From contig JAEPRB010000531.1 of the NCBI GenBank assembly GCA_016758965.1, positions 1-14,739 on the forward strand: 14,739 nucleotides of DNA. Direction: 5' to 3'. The position numbers were made by a program, and so were the translations under genes. The stretch is from Circinella minor. Lineage: Eukaryota; Mucoromycota; Mucoromycetes; Mucorales; Lichtheimiaceae. Positions 1-7,882 of this stretch are shown one piece after another. The notes under the pieces are model-generated. The model did no database searches, was not told the origin of the DNA, and worked only from the letters and a program-made list of their open reading frames with translations. Each line of letters begins with the position of its first letter. Position 1 is the first letter of the stretch.

Positions 1-13
1 TCTACTAGAACCC

Positions 14-115
14 ATTTTCCCACTATAACTTTTTATTACTACAATTCTTTTATTACTACAATTCTTTTTTTACTATAATTCTTTTTTTACTACAATTCTT
101 TTTTTATTATAACTT
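14..115. repeat. 17-bp tandem array, about 6 copies
   Basis: Copies of a 17-bp unit (TTTTATTACTACAATTC and variants) lie head to tail at 31-47, 48-64, 65-81, 82-98 and 99-115. A more diverged copy sits at 14-30. The first two full copies are identical, and the last copy has lost the CAATTC end. The array lies directly outside the Tc1-type element that begins at 128 and directly inside the hAT-like end at position 1. It could be subterminal repeat of another element or a simple minisatellite. It contains no ORF. Confidence 0.85.
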
Positions 116-125
116 ATTTATTTCC

Positions 126-152
126 TACGGTGCATTCTGACTTAAACCGTCA
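126..152 (+). repeat. Left TA target duplication and TIR of Tc1-type element
   Basis: TA occupies 126-127 and the repeat runs 128-152, beginning CGGTGCATTCTGA. It pairs with 3272-3296 in inverted orientation at 24 of 25 positions. The mismatch is the 13th base (A here, T in the other copy). Confidence 0.88.
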
Positions 153-317
153 TTTGTCCAAAATCAAAAATATTTTAAATCCCGTCGGATAATAATACAT
201 CCATAGTTAAAGGTACTAAAATCCATATTTAGCATATAATAAGATAATGGTTAAAAACTTTTTAGCTATACATATAAGTACTTTATTGTTTTAATTAAAA
301 AAATTCAGGGAAATAAA

Positions 318-321
<4 letters not shown>

Positions 322-348
<27 letters not shown>

Positions 349-349
349 A
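322..349. repeat. (AT)n microsatellite, about 14 units
   Basis: A pure alternating AT/TA run lies inside the Tc1-type element between its left TIR and the 3' end of the transposase gene. The surrounding stretch 153-446 is non-coding and A-rich, and I see nothing else in it. Confidence 0.9.
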
Positions 350-446
350 TGTATAAAGAAAATAAAGGGAAGAAAAGAAGGTTGAGCAAAAAAAAAATCA
401 AAGTAAGAATAATAATAAAAAAAGAAAAAAAATGAGAAAAAGCATG

Positions 447-2579
447 TTAATCATGAACACCTGGTTTACGGTGAGAAAGATATCTTTTTGAAGTGAATTT
501 TTCAACAAGTTTGAATGCTTCGTTTCCATCTTTCATATCATTATATGCGCGAATATAGCGCCAACAACGATTATAGTATCTTCTAATTTCAACAGGTGTA
601 GCATCTGGAGGAGATACTTGATCTAGAAAATTATCAAGGTTTTCTTGTAATGATTTAAAGGAGTAGTCGCATTCTCGTCTTGCTATTCTTTTAGTTGCAC
701 TCCAATACCTCTCTATCCAATTGGTTTCACAGTGATACTTGGGATAAAGCGCATATAGGTGGCCAGACTTTATAACAAGTTCTTCTAACGCTGTTCTTTG
801 AGTACGAAAATCAGGTTGATTTTCAAGCAAGTGATAGGGACAACAGGTATGTTCGGAATTAGGCTCCTTGTTACCACATTTGGCTTTCCAGTATTTCCCT
901 TGCGCTTTATACTCATCCCATTTCCCAAGACCACGCTCTGTCAATATAGTTTCAAGTCCTTTCCGGAACCAAGTACGTCGTTCATTTTTTTTGCCTTCAT
1001 TCTTGATTTCCAAATTATAAAAATTTTGTATCTTTTTTTCACCATCCGGCCCAATATAATATCCAGGTAAGATTACACGTTGATTGACAGAACTTAATTG
1101 TGTATCTTTCAAATTAAAACAAGTGGCACGTTTGGCACTAGGTGCATATGCGTTATGGTTGGATGACTGATCAAGAATAAATAAAGCTTGGCATCCAGGA
1201 TGAAGTTTTTCAAATAACAGAATAACATCATCTTTCATTTGCTCATGCATGTCTTTCCATGTCCAATACCCATCGCGATTGGTGCCTGCAAAAAAGAACT
1301 TTCGTGATTTCCAGTTCATAATACGCATAGTGCCATGACAAGGACACTGGAACTCGCTAACCATAATCGAACCACCAGGAGACTTATTGCGAATTGGATT
1401 TTCATTTTCAAGAAGCCATAGATTAGTTGGTGATTCATTGCTGTAGAAGGTGCTCTCATCTTGGGTAACCATAACAATTTGTTTTTGACCTTCCGGTAAG
1501 TCTGGTAGAGTCACTTTAGTAACATCGTCTTCATCATATTTTTCCATAAAATGACTATATTTGATCATCTTAGAAGCCCACTCTTTTCTATACTGAACGA
1601 CATCAGCACGTTCATGTCCATCATAATATACAGCTTTTTTATTGGCACGGTAGCTGTATCCCCATTCGACCATATAATTCCAGAGTACTGAAGCTGTAAT
1701 GTTTCCAGGAAGATTGAATATACTTGGAATAATAGTATAATTTAAGTATTTAAGCAATTCCGGAATACCTCTTTTTTCAGGTTTTGTAGTAATAATCCAT
1801 TTTTGCGCTGCTTCTTTAATATCCTCATTACTTAAAAGTGAGACTCTTTTGATATGTTTTCCCTGTTGATGTGGCGAAATTTTACCATAATGGAGATATT
1901 CATTAGCATATGATCGAATGGCTCGGGCACGATAATGATTAGATGGAACAATCCAAGCAGTCTTTGCTGCTATTTGAGAGGCTTTCATTATTGGAGTTTT
2001 TTTCAAAAGTTCACCAAAATAAATATGAACACCAATGTACTTTCTAAGTTCGTAATCAGCCATTCCTCTTTCATTGTCTTTTTTAGCATTTATTATTGGT
2101 GCAACTATAGGTGTTAGTTGATCATAAGCTTCTTGAATAGTCATTAAAAGGTGATGGCTTTCAACTATTTCCTCATTACTGTCCTTATTGTTATTATTGT
2201 TATCATCAACTTGTTTTTTGAAGAAATCAGTGATTTCATGGCTGCCCTTCTTTTTCTTTAACGCCTGTTTATCATGATAATATTTCACAGTTCTACTAGT
2301 ACCCCAATATTTTCCACGAGAAGATGTAGCTTCACTCTCTTTCCATTTAATAGGGAAGGAAGGCTTTGAATCTTTCTCTAATACTTCATCTATTTCGGGC
2401 GCTTCCTCTACTTCTAATGCTGCAAGAATTTGAAAATCGTCCTCTACTGAAATTTCTGAATTGTCGGAGACATTGGTTATATTATGTTCTATTGTACGGG
2501 CAAGTTTTTTAAAGCGACCATCAGTCGAATTCTTCAATTGTTCATGAGCACGCTTTTGTTTCTTTGTCAAGGGACCCAT
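447..2579 (-). CDS. Tc1/mariner-like DDE transposase, 710 aa, long D2-E spacing
   Basis: This single-exon gene encodes the transposase that should cut and rejoin the 128-3296 element. I start it at the ATG at 2579, which opens with MGPLTKKQKR. The frame is open further upstream, but those 32 codons are low-complexity and hydrophobic and look like leader DNA. Residues 1-150 are charged and probably disordered, with basic patches. About 170-300 is helical and may hold the DNA-binding helix-turn-helix. The catalytic core shows D374 in VMVTQDESTF, D470 in LFILDQSSNHN and E623 in NWIERYWSATKR, the last closely resembling the NPIE-W motif of Tc1 transposases. D1-D2 spacing is 95 residues and D2-E is 152, against about 34-40 in classical families. 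The insert carries a CCPYHLLENQPDF motif, recalling a large uncharacterised fungal protein family. There are no stops or frameshifts. Confidence 0.85.
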   Translation of the reverse strand: MGPLTKKQKRAHEQLKNSTDGRFKKLARTIEHNITNVSDNSEISVEDDFQILAALEVEEAPEIDEVLEKDSKPSFPIKWKESEATSSRGKYWGTSRTVKYYHDKQALKKKKGSHEITDFFKKQVDDNNNNNKDSNEEIVESHHLLMTIQEAYDQLTPIVAPIINAKKDNERGMADYELRKYIGVHIYFGELLKKTPIMKASQIAAKTAWIVPSNHYRARAIRSYANEYLHYGKISPHQQGKHIKRVSLLSNEDIKEAAQKWIITTKPEKRGIPELLKYLNYTIIPSIFNLPGNITASVLWNYMVEWGYSYRANKKAVYYDGHERADVVQYRKEWASKMIKYSHFMEKYDEDDVTKVTLPDLPEGQKQIVMVTQDESTFYSNESPTNLWLLENENPIRNKSPGGSIMVSEFQCPCHGTMRIMNWKSRKFFFAGTNRDGYWTWKDMHEQMKDDVILLFEKLHPGCQALFILDQSSNHNAYAPSAKRATCFNLKDTQLSSVNQRVILPGYYIGPDGEKKIQNFYNLEIKNEGKKNERRTWFRKGLETILTERGLGKWDEYKAQGKYWKAKCGNKEPNSEHTCCPYHLLENQPDFRTQRTALEELVIKSGHLYALYPKYHCETNWIERYWSATKRIARRECDYSFKSLQENLDNFLDQVSPPDATPVEIRRYYNRCWRYIRAYNDMKDGNEAFKLVEKFTSKRYLSHRKPGVHD

Positions 2580-3271
2580 AGTAATAATAAATAAAGGATA
2601 AAATAAAATAAAAAAAGATGTAAAACTATTATAAATAAAGTAGTTGGGATTTTTTTTTAAAAATAAAACAACCATCCTTTTATATCTTTTCTTATTTTAT
2701 TTTATCTGATTATGGATAAACTATATTTCATAAAAATAGATAAAAGGTCCTATTATATTTGATTATTACATCATTATTTCTAGATCATTCTCTGAAACTA
2801 TTTATAATAGTTATTACTACATAATCTCTATTTTTCTATATTTTTTCTTTTTATCCGGATGATTAATAATAATAAATAATAGTGTTTGATTGGTTTCTTT
2901 TTTTATCCTTGATGGAAATAATATTTGACCGATCAATTTTAAGTGGATAGAATATATATTTTATTTGCTGACAAATAGCTACTAGCGGATAATTTATTAC
3001 CCATTAGCTATTTACTGTTACACACTGCTTTTACCATCTCATCTCCCTCATATTCCCTATGTTTAATTTTGAGGTTTACTTAGTAATATTCACATTCCGA
3101 CAAAACTTTGAAGGCTATGAACTCGATGAAAAATGAGTATTTTTCTAAAAAAAAAGGGACAATCTATTTAGAATATAAAAATAAACCTATTTTAGGTGCC
3201 AAAAAGTTGATTACTTCATATCAAAAATATTTCATAGGTTTCAAGTTTTTATGTCGGGATTCAAATTATTT
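2580..3271. other. 5' non-coding region of the Tc1-type element
   Basis: About 690 nt separate the transposase start from the right TIR. The stretch is very AT-rich with T-runs and should hold the transposase promoter, but I cannot point to a specific TATA box or initiator. A plus-strand open frame at 3108-3374 crosses the TIR and has no coding character. Confidence 0.6.
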
Positions 3272-3298
3272 TGACGGTTTAAGACAGAATGCACCGTA
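3272..3298 (-). repeat. Right TIR and TA target duplication of Tc1-type element
   Basis: This is the inverted partner of 128-152, ending CAGAATGCACCG at 3296, followed by TA at 3297-3298. From it the outer boundary of the element and its TA insertion site can be read directly. Confidence 0.88.
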
Positions 3299-3464
3299 TT
3301 ATGTTTTTCAAACCAAAATAATAAAATCATCTAAAAACAATGCACCTCTGTTACCAATGTGTTACTTTTCTTAAACGATCTCAAACGACTACCATACACA
3401 ATCTTGTAAAATACCTTCTCTCATGAAAAAATACTGTGACATCTACTATATAGCCTAAATTTTC

Positions 3465-3645
3465 ATCTAATTGATTCTTTTGCATTACGGATTACAGATT
3501 CAATCCGGATTTTTACGAAACAGATTCGGATTGCAATTCTCTAATCCGTGGACAATCCGGATTTCCGATCATCCGATCCGTTTCAAAACAGATCGGATTC
3601 GAAATGGTGCCAATCCGATCCGGATCGGTCTACTAAGAACCCTAT
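3465..3645. repeat. ATCCG/CGGAT-rich block ending in a hAT-like terminus
   Basis: The stretch is crowded with short palindromic variants of ATCCGGAT and GATCCGAT in both orientations. It ends with TCTACTAAGAACCCTA, whose reverse complement TAGGGTTCTTAGTAGA has the look of a hAT-type terminal inverted repeat. Many hAT elements carry dense short subterminal repeats of this kind. Window position 1 starts with a near copy (TCTACTAGAACCC), so two similarly oriented ends bracket the Tc1-type element. I see no partner end in opposite orientation and no convincing 8-bp duplication, so this may be a solo end or MITE remnant. The 3299-3464 stretch before it holds nothing I recognise. Confidence 0.5.
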
Positions 3646-3965
3646 TTCCATTTATTGAAATCTATCATATTTATAGGATCATCTTCACATCTTTCTATTT
3701 TTCTATTACAAATAGAAAAACACTTATTACTATTTTCGGTGTATATATGCATACACGGTGAATTGGACATTATACCTGTCCATATTGATGAATTTTTAAT
3801 TTCATTTTTAAATTTATTTTCTATTGTTTTTTCGAGTATATTTATATCATATGAGGATAATATATCATTTAAACAATGTTTAAATGATTTCAACATATAG
3901 TACATAAAAGAATTTGGACATATTGTAATATCAGTTTGTGGAGTGAAGTTTTGGGGCCTTGCCAT
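3642..3965 (-). pseudogene. Unknown small ORF, 107 aa, probably truncated by the hAT-like end
   Basis: I do not recognise this protein. It opens with MARPQNFTPQTD and has six cysteines, four in its C-terminal third (MSNSPCMHI, KCFSICNRK, IERCEDD), plus a lysine-rich helical middle. The ATG has an A at -3. The stop codon TAG is supplied by the hAT-like terminus, whose first bases on this strand are TAGGG. This suggests the reading frame once continued and was cut by that insertion. Non-coding AT-rich DNA with two short hairpins lies upstream. It may equally be a chance ORF. Confidence 0.3.
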
Positions 3966-4021
3966 ATTTGAGAATTACTTTTTTATAAAATATAAAATTC
4001 AATTTTTAAAAAAAAGTATGT

Positions 4022-4113
4022 AAATGTTTAAATATAATAATTTTTAAACATTTTGAAATTTTGTTACCAAGAAAATATTTGTAACCAATTGTTTTTATAT
4101 AAAAACTATTGGT
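4022..4113. repeat. Two AT-rich hairpins
   Basis: An imperfect inverted repeat AAATGTTTAAAT / ATTTTTAAACATTT lies at about 4022-4053. A second at about 4086-4113 pairs CCAATTGTTTTTATA with TATAAAAACTATTGG with one mismatch. They lie between the small unknown ORF and the broken zinc-finger gene. They could be MITE ends or a terminator-like structure. No function can be assigned. Confidence 0.45.
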
Positions 4114-4977
4114 AATGTATATGCGCCTGTGACGAAGGGGTGTGCACTAGGATCCAAGATGGTTTGTAGTTTTGGTGGATATGTGGCAACAATGAACTGT
4201 CCCCTTAATAATGAACATTCAAAAATATATCCAGGATATTCATCTTGAAGATCAAGAAACTCTTTCAATGAATTAGTCCCTGCTGAAGTAGGTTTATTTG
4301 AGTCCTCATTGTGGATTTTCTTTATCTCATATGTAAGCTTATCCTTGTTTCACAAGGATAGATGTATTTCATGTGCAGGTTGTAAATAATCTCTTTTATA
4401 ATGTATAAAAAATCATTGTTGTAAGATTTAAGTTTTGTTCTTGCTTAAATAACCATGCAGCAAACTTCTATTATCGACAAAATAAAATTATCCATTTACC
4501 TTTTTTTGCTCATCCCCATATGCAGCTCTTTAGGTGACACGTCAGCCTTGATATGTTCCATTAATTGTTAATATAGGAATCGTGTGTATGATAATTTTGA
4601 CCAGGACGATTGCCTGGTTCCATACTACACTTTCCACCTGAAAAACTAAATTTCGCTATATATTGACAATCAATATGAATCAATGGTCGCTTACAACCAA
4701 GGCACCCTTTTTTACATTTGTTCTGTGTATGCAGCGAAGCTGAACCAGGTTTCAATGCAGTTCCTTTCATATCACAGTTTTCCGTTTGACATCGCACAAT
4801 GCCATTACATCTTTTAGTGATGAGTCTTGTAATGCCATCCATAGAAATGTGATTGTTATAATTACGCGTGCTCCAGCCAATTCTGGTAAATTCATCAATC
4901 TTGAACTCCCCAGTGATATAATTCCTTTGTGGATAAATTGTATCCATATAATCTCCAGATGGAAATTGATTAAACAT
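4098..4977 (-). pseudogene. Broken MULE-like transposase fragment with WRKY-GCM-type zinc finger
   Basis: Three coding blocks follow each other on the minus strand. Block A (4561-4977, 138 aa from its ATG) carries a Cys/His domain: RCNGIVRCQTENCDMKGTAL, then KCKKGCLGCKRPLIHIDC and finally NYHTHDSY. This C-C-C-C-H-H layout resembles the WRKY-GCM1/FLYWCH-like finger at the N-terminus of many MULE transposases. Block B (4496-4561) reads MEHIKADVSPKELHMGMSKK in a -1 frame, and its ATG overlaps the stop of block A. Block C (4098-4349) has no ATG and reads LKEFLDLQDEYPGYIFECSL, then VATYPPKLQTILDP and HPFVTGAYT. It resembles the segment just before the first catalytic Asp in such proteins. The DDE core itself is missing. 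A GT-AG intron at 4344-4499 is possible but does not restore the frame, so I call it a relic. Confidence 0.55.
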
Positions 4978-4995
4978 GTTTTTCTGCTCAGGTAA

Positions 4996-5278
4996 GTTCG
5001 AATTGGATATAGTAACTAAATAAAATTATTCAAAAGTTAAAGTCTAATTGCATGCTTTAGCTGTTTCAAATTCGTGCTTGAGAATTCATAAGTAAGCTTG
5101 CTATATATATAGTATTTATTTACATCCACTAGGTTATAAGAATTGAAGTTCAATGTATTTAGAGTGAGAAGTTTGATTTAAAGTACTCGAGATAATTCTT
5201 GTAACTATAGAAAAAAGAAAGAAAAAACTTGGTGTTATATGGTTATGTGTAGCTGTCCTTTGGCCTCTTGTACTACCA
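4996..5278. other. Intergenic, nothing recognised
   Basis: This AT-rich stretch lies between the zinc-finger relic and the CTGCAG hairpin block. The frame of the zinc-finger ORF stays open on the minus strand for about a dozen codons upstream of its ATG. I see no other coding, RNA gene or clear repeat. Confidence 0.5.
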
Positions 5279-5403
5279 CTGCAGCCTTCCTATTAAGGAA
5301 AGCTGCAGTAAATTTTTATAAGTAAATGCTGCATATTTGTTCGGTGTTTGCCCAGGAAAGTCCGGTCACTACTGCAGGAAATTACTGCAGAAATTTACTG
5401 CAG
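5279..5403. repeat. CTGCAG-rich hairpin block, possible MITE
   Basis: Five CTGCAG hexamers occur in 125 bp (5279, 5303, 5372, 5385, 5398). 5279-5308 is a hairpin with a 13-bp stem, one mismatch and a 4-nt loop. CTGCAGTAAATTT at 5303-5315 is the exact inverted copy of 5391-5403, so 5303-5403 looks like a 101-bp MITE-like unit. Between 5371 and 5413 the motif ACTGCAG(A/G)AAATT is also tandemly repeated. The block runs into the open frame of the PIF-like transposase and probably displaced its 5' end. Confidence 0.55.
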
Positions 5404-6854
5404 AATTACTGAAGCCTATATTAAATGGGGTTTTCTAGGAAAACCATGGCCTGAAATCCATCACAGATTTAATCATCGAACAGTTATAAAGGATATGAAG
5501 GGTAATACAATTGATGAAATTAAGGAAGTATTACTTAATAGGTTTGGATTTATACCTGTGCTTTATTTCCTTACTGTTTTGTATGGAAATGTTAAATATC
5601 CATGACCATATCGAGAAATAGAAAAGGGACTTGTATTATTATACCATATGGTATCAGGTGAATCAGGAAAGGATATGCACAGAGTGATGCCATGTGCAAC
5701 ATTTTATGATTTATACAAGAGGTTTTGGATTACCAATTATAGTGAGTTGAATAAAAAGGTAAAACAGGACCTAAACGGTATGTTCTCATCACCACGTATA
5801 TGCATTCTTGCATCATTAATAAATAATCCAGATGGTTTTAAAAATGTCACGCTATTTATTGATGGACATGATAGTAAATTAAAGTATTATAAACCAAGTG
5901 AATCACATTCACTACTATACTCATATAAATTGAAAGGACTAGCAGTTCGTACACAAGTTATACAGGATATGAATGAAATAATTACACATGTTTCTGTATC
6001 TGAAAAGTGCGCAGTTGGGAATGATGATACAATGTTCATACAAATGAAGTTACATAAGAAAATCAGCAAGGCAGATTGTTTAGGTATAGATGGCGGTTAT
6101 AACTTGTTTATACAAAAGTTTAAAGATAATGCAATAGATGCTGGTTATGGTTTTTATGACCGAAATTTCTTACATCCTATAAGAAAAGAACCAGAACAAA
6201 AATTAACACTAAATGAAACACACTTCAATAATAAGTTTGGGTCATTCCGTTCATCAATTGAAGCACAATTCTCTATGCTTGGCTCTAAGTTTGAACGATT
6301 TAATAACAATCGTGCTGCATTACAAATATCTGATATAAAATACTATAATATTCAGTTTCGCATTGCATGCATTCTTACTAACATCTGGCAATTTGTAGAT
6401 AAGTATGATATAGAGGTACAGCCATACCATAAGTTATGGTATGGAAAAGGTTTCGAATTTCCAAGTAATAAAAACAAACTCAACTTGGTATTTTCAAATG
6501 AGCAAAAGGTAAATACTGAGTATAACGAAATGGTTGAAATGCAACAGAAGTTTTTACAGCTTAATATGAATCAGTTGATAGATATGGTTATTGATAGTGA
6601 GGAAGATGCTGATGACAATTTATCAAAACGAAGAAGAAAAGCCACAAGAGGAGGACAAAGAAATAGACAGTATGATAACTCATATGAAATTGAGATAATT
6701 GTAGGGCATGTACGTATATACTAACAACAAATATATATTTGAGGTTAAGTGGGTTGGATACAATGCGATGGATAATAGCTGGTTAACAATTGATAAGTTT
6801 AATGATCAGGAAATGTTACATGAATATATGGCCACACATGATATTCAGCTCTAA
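5312..6854 (+). pseudogene. PIF/Harbinger-like DDE transposase with C-terminal chromodomain (disabled)
   Basis: The protein would be a cut-and-paste transposase. From the ATG at 5648 the core shows D72 (TLFIDGHDSKL), D148 (DCLGIDGGYN) and E205 (RSSIEAQFSMLGSKF), a layout matching the DDE_Tnp_4/Harbinger group. The same frame is open from 5312 but broken once, by TGA at 5603-5605 (KYP-stop-PYRE, where Trp would fit). No ATG lies in the N-terminal part before KDMKG, so the 5' end seems lost in the CTGCAG block. A basic linker (SKRRRKATRGGQRNRQ) leads to YEIEIIVGHVRIY and a stop at 6722. One base off, the sequence continues TNNKYIFEVKWVGY, NAMDNSWLTIDKF and NDQEMLHEYMATHDIQL, ending in TAA at 6854. 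Together this is a recognisable chromodomain. Splicing the 34-nt GT-AG stretch 6710-6743 would also restore frame, but it is too short and removes a conserved strand. No TIRs were found. Confidence 0.75.
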
Positions 6855-6863
6855 ATTATTTTC

Positions 6864-7648
6864 TTACATATTTTGCTTATTGAAGAATCTCATATTAAAA
6901 CCAATTGTATCAACCTTTTGTTTATTAGCCCAACTATATTCATGCTTTACATATTCATTAGTTGTACTTATGCTTGGTTTTGTATCTACTATTTCTTTTT
7001 TTATCTCAGACTCTTTTGTTACATCTTTATCACCTATTGTGACCTGTTTGATAGCCTTTTGCCTTTTAAAATAGTCTTTAGGCTGTATTTCTTCTATGAT
7101 TTGCGTATTCTTTCGTTTATTTTTATTATGTCTTCTTTTCTTTTTATGCTTTGGTATATTACTTTGTATGCTACAATCACTGCTTTGTTCTGATTCAGAT
7201 GTACTGACATCTATATATTTATGTTTCTCTGTATCCTCTGGTGGATTGTCCCAATCTATGTCTTCAGTTATTAGCTCATCACACTTTGTTTCATTTAGTA
7301 CATCTTCCCAGTTTCTACAATCTGTTGGTGTTGGTGACTTCACAGTTAACCATCCTCTATTAGTTTGCTTCGGCAGGTCATATTGTTTACTGTCCTGTAT
7401 ATTATGATTATTATACTTTTCCTCTTGTTTTTTATATATTCTTCTGAATCAGCTAGTTCCTGAAGCTCTTCTGCTCTTTTATCCATTGGTGTATATTTTT
7501 TCATACCATCTTGACCACTATTATTAGCATATCGTATAAATGTATGCTGATCTTGGTATTCATTTTCATATTCATTTTCAAATAGATCCTCATACATATC
7601 CATGTTTTCATAATATATAAATTTCTCTTCATAATCCTTTACATTCAT
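6864..7648 (-). CDS. Accessory ORF of the PIF-like element, two exons, 240 aa
   Basis: I do not recognise a domain. Exon 1 (7417-7648, ATG at 7648) is acidic and tyrosine-rich (MNVKDYEEKF, FENEYENEYQDQ). A 62-nt GT-AG intron (7355-7416) joins it in frame to exon 2 (6864-7354), beginning WLTVKSPTPTDCRNWEDVLN. An acidic stretch (ITEDIDWDNPPEDTEKH) and a serine-rich part follow, then a strongly basic segment (KHKKKRRHNKNKRKN) that could be a nuclear signal or DNA contact. It ends in TAA. Its 3' end lies 9 bp from that of the chromodomain transposase, in convergent orientation. PIF/Harbinger elements usually carry a second gene for a Myb-like DNA-binding partner, so this may be the equivalent, but no Myb/SANT triad of tryptophans is visible. 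The splice model is my reading, not proven. Confidence 0.5.
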
Positions 7649-7882
7649 GGTATATAGATTCCATATAATATGTCCTTGATGGTTTTTATCAATATATATT
7701 ATATATAAATGGTTTAAAGTTGGTTCTAGTTCATATATCACCGCAGAAAAAAAATATTCGAAAAATAGTCAGGTATTCAATTTTATATTTGAAAAATATT
7801 CGAAAAATTTATCAATATTGTAAAAATATTCATTTTTATATTGTTATATTCATTTATATATTTAAAATTTATTACATTTTTT
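7649..7882. repeat. AT-rich spacer with duplicated AAATATTCGAAAAAT motif
   Basis: The motif AAAATATTCGAAAAAT occurs twice, at about 7750 and 7794. The palindromic core TATTCGA is embedded in nearly pure A/T DNA. The spacer separates the accessory ORF from the 3' end of the CACTA-type relic. It may contain the end of one of those elements, but I could not identify a terminal repeat. Confidence 0.5.

Larger units (their letters stand above)
128..3296 (-). mobile_element. Complete Tc1/mariner-type DNA transposon (3169 bp)
   Basis: The element is bounded by 25-bp terminal inverted repeats (128-152 and 3272-3296) that differ at one position. Each terminus is flanked by the dinucleotide TA (126-127 and 3297-3298), the target duplication expected of the IS630/Tc1/mariner superfamily. 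A second, weaker inverted match containing AATCCCG lies just inside each end (about 174-190 and 3252-3268) and could be a transposase binding site. One uninterrupted transposase gene fills 447-2579 on the minus strand. Intact ends plus an intact ORF suggest an autonomous, recently inserted copy. The superfamily assignment rests on TA plus the D-D-E motifs. The exact family is not certain. Confidence 0.85.

Noticed and set aside
798..2117. Plus-strand frames opposite the Tc1-type transposase
   Set aside because: They are short antisense shadows of a long, motif-rich minus-strand gene.
3108..3374. Plus-strand 88-codon open frame
   Set aside because: It runs across the right TIR and TA of the Tc1-type element and has no coding features.
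3471..3761. Plus-strand 96-codon open frame
   Set aside because: It is a translation of the ATCCG repeat block and the hAT-like terminus. The repeat lacks TA-rich stops, which opens the frame.
5603..5605. TGA as a reassigned (Trp) sense codon, since TGA interrupts two genes and all intact genes here end in TAA
   Set aside because: The CACTA-type relic also has internal TAA and TAG. Most of its TGA codons sit where Arg, not Trp, is expected, and the intact Tc1-type and MULE genes use TGG for Trp. Pseudogenisation explains it better.
6790..7407. Several hydrophobic plus-strand frames that look like membrane proteins
   Set aside because: They are antisense to the lysine/glutamate-rich accessory ORF. 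Antisense of such codons gives Phe/Leu/Ser-rich false membrane segments.
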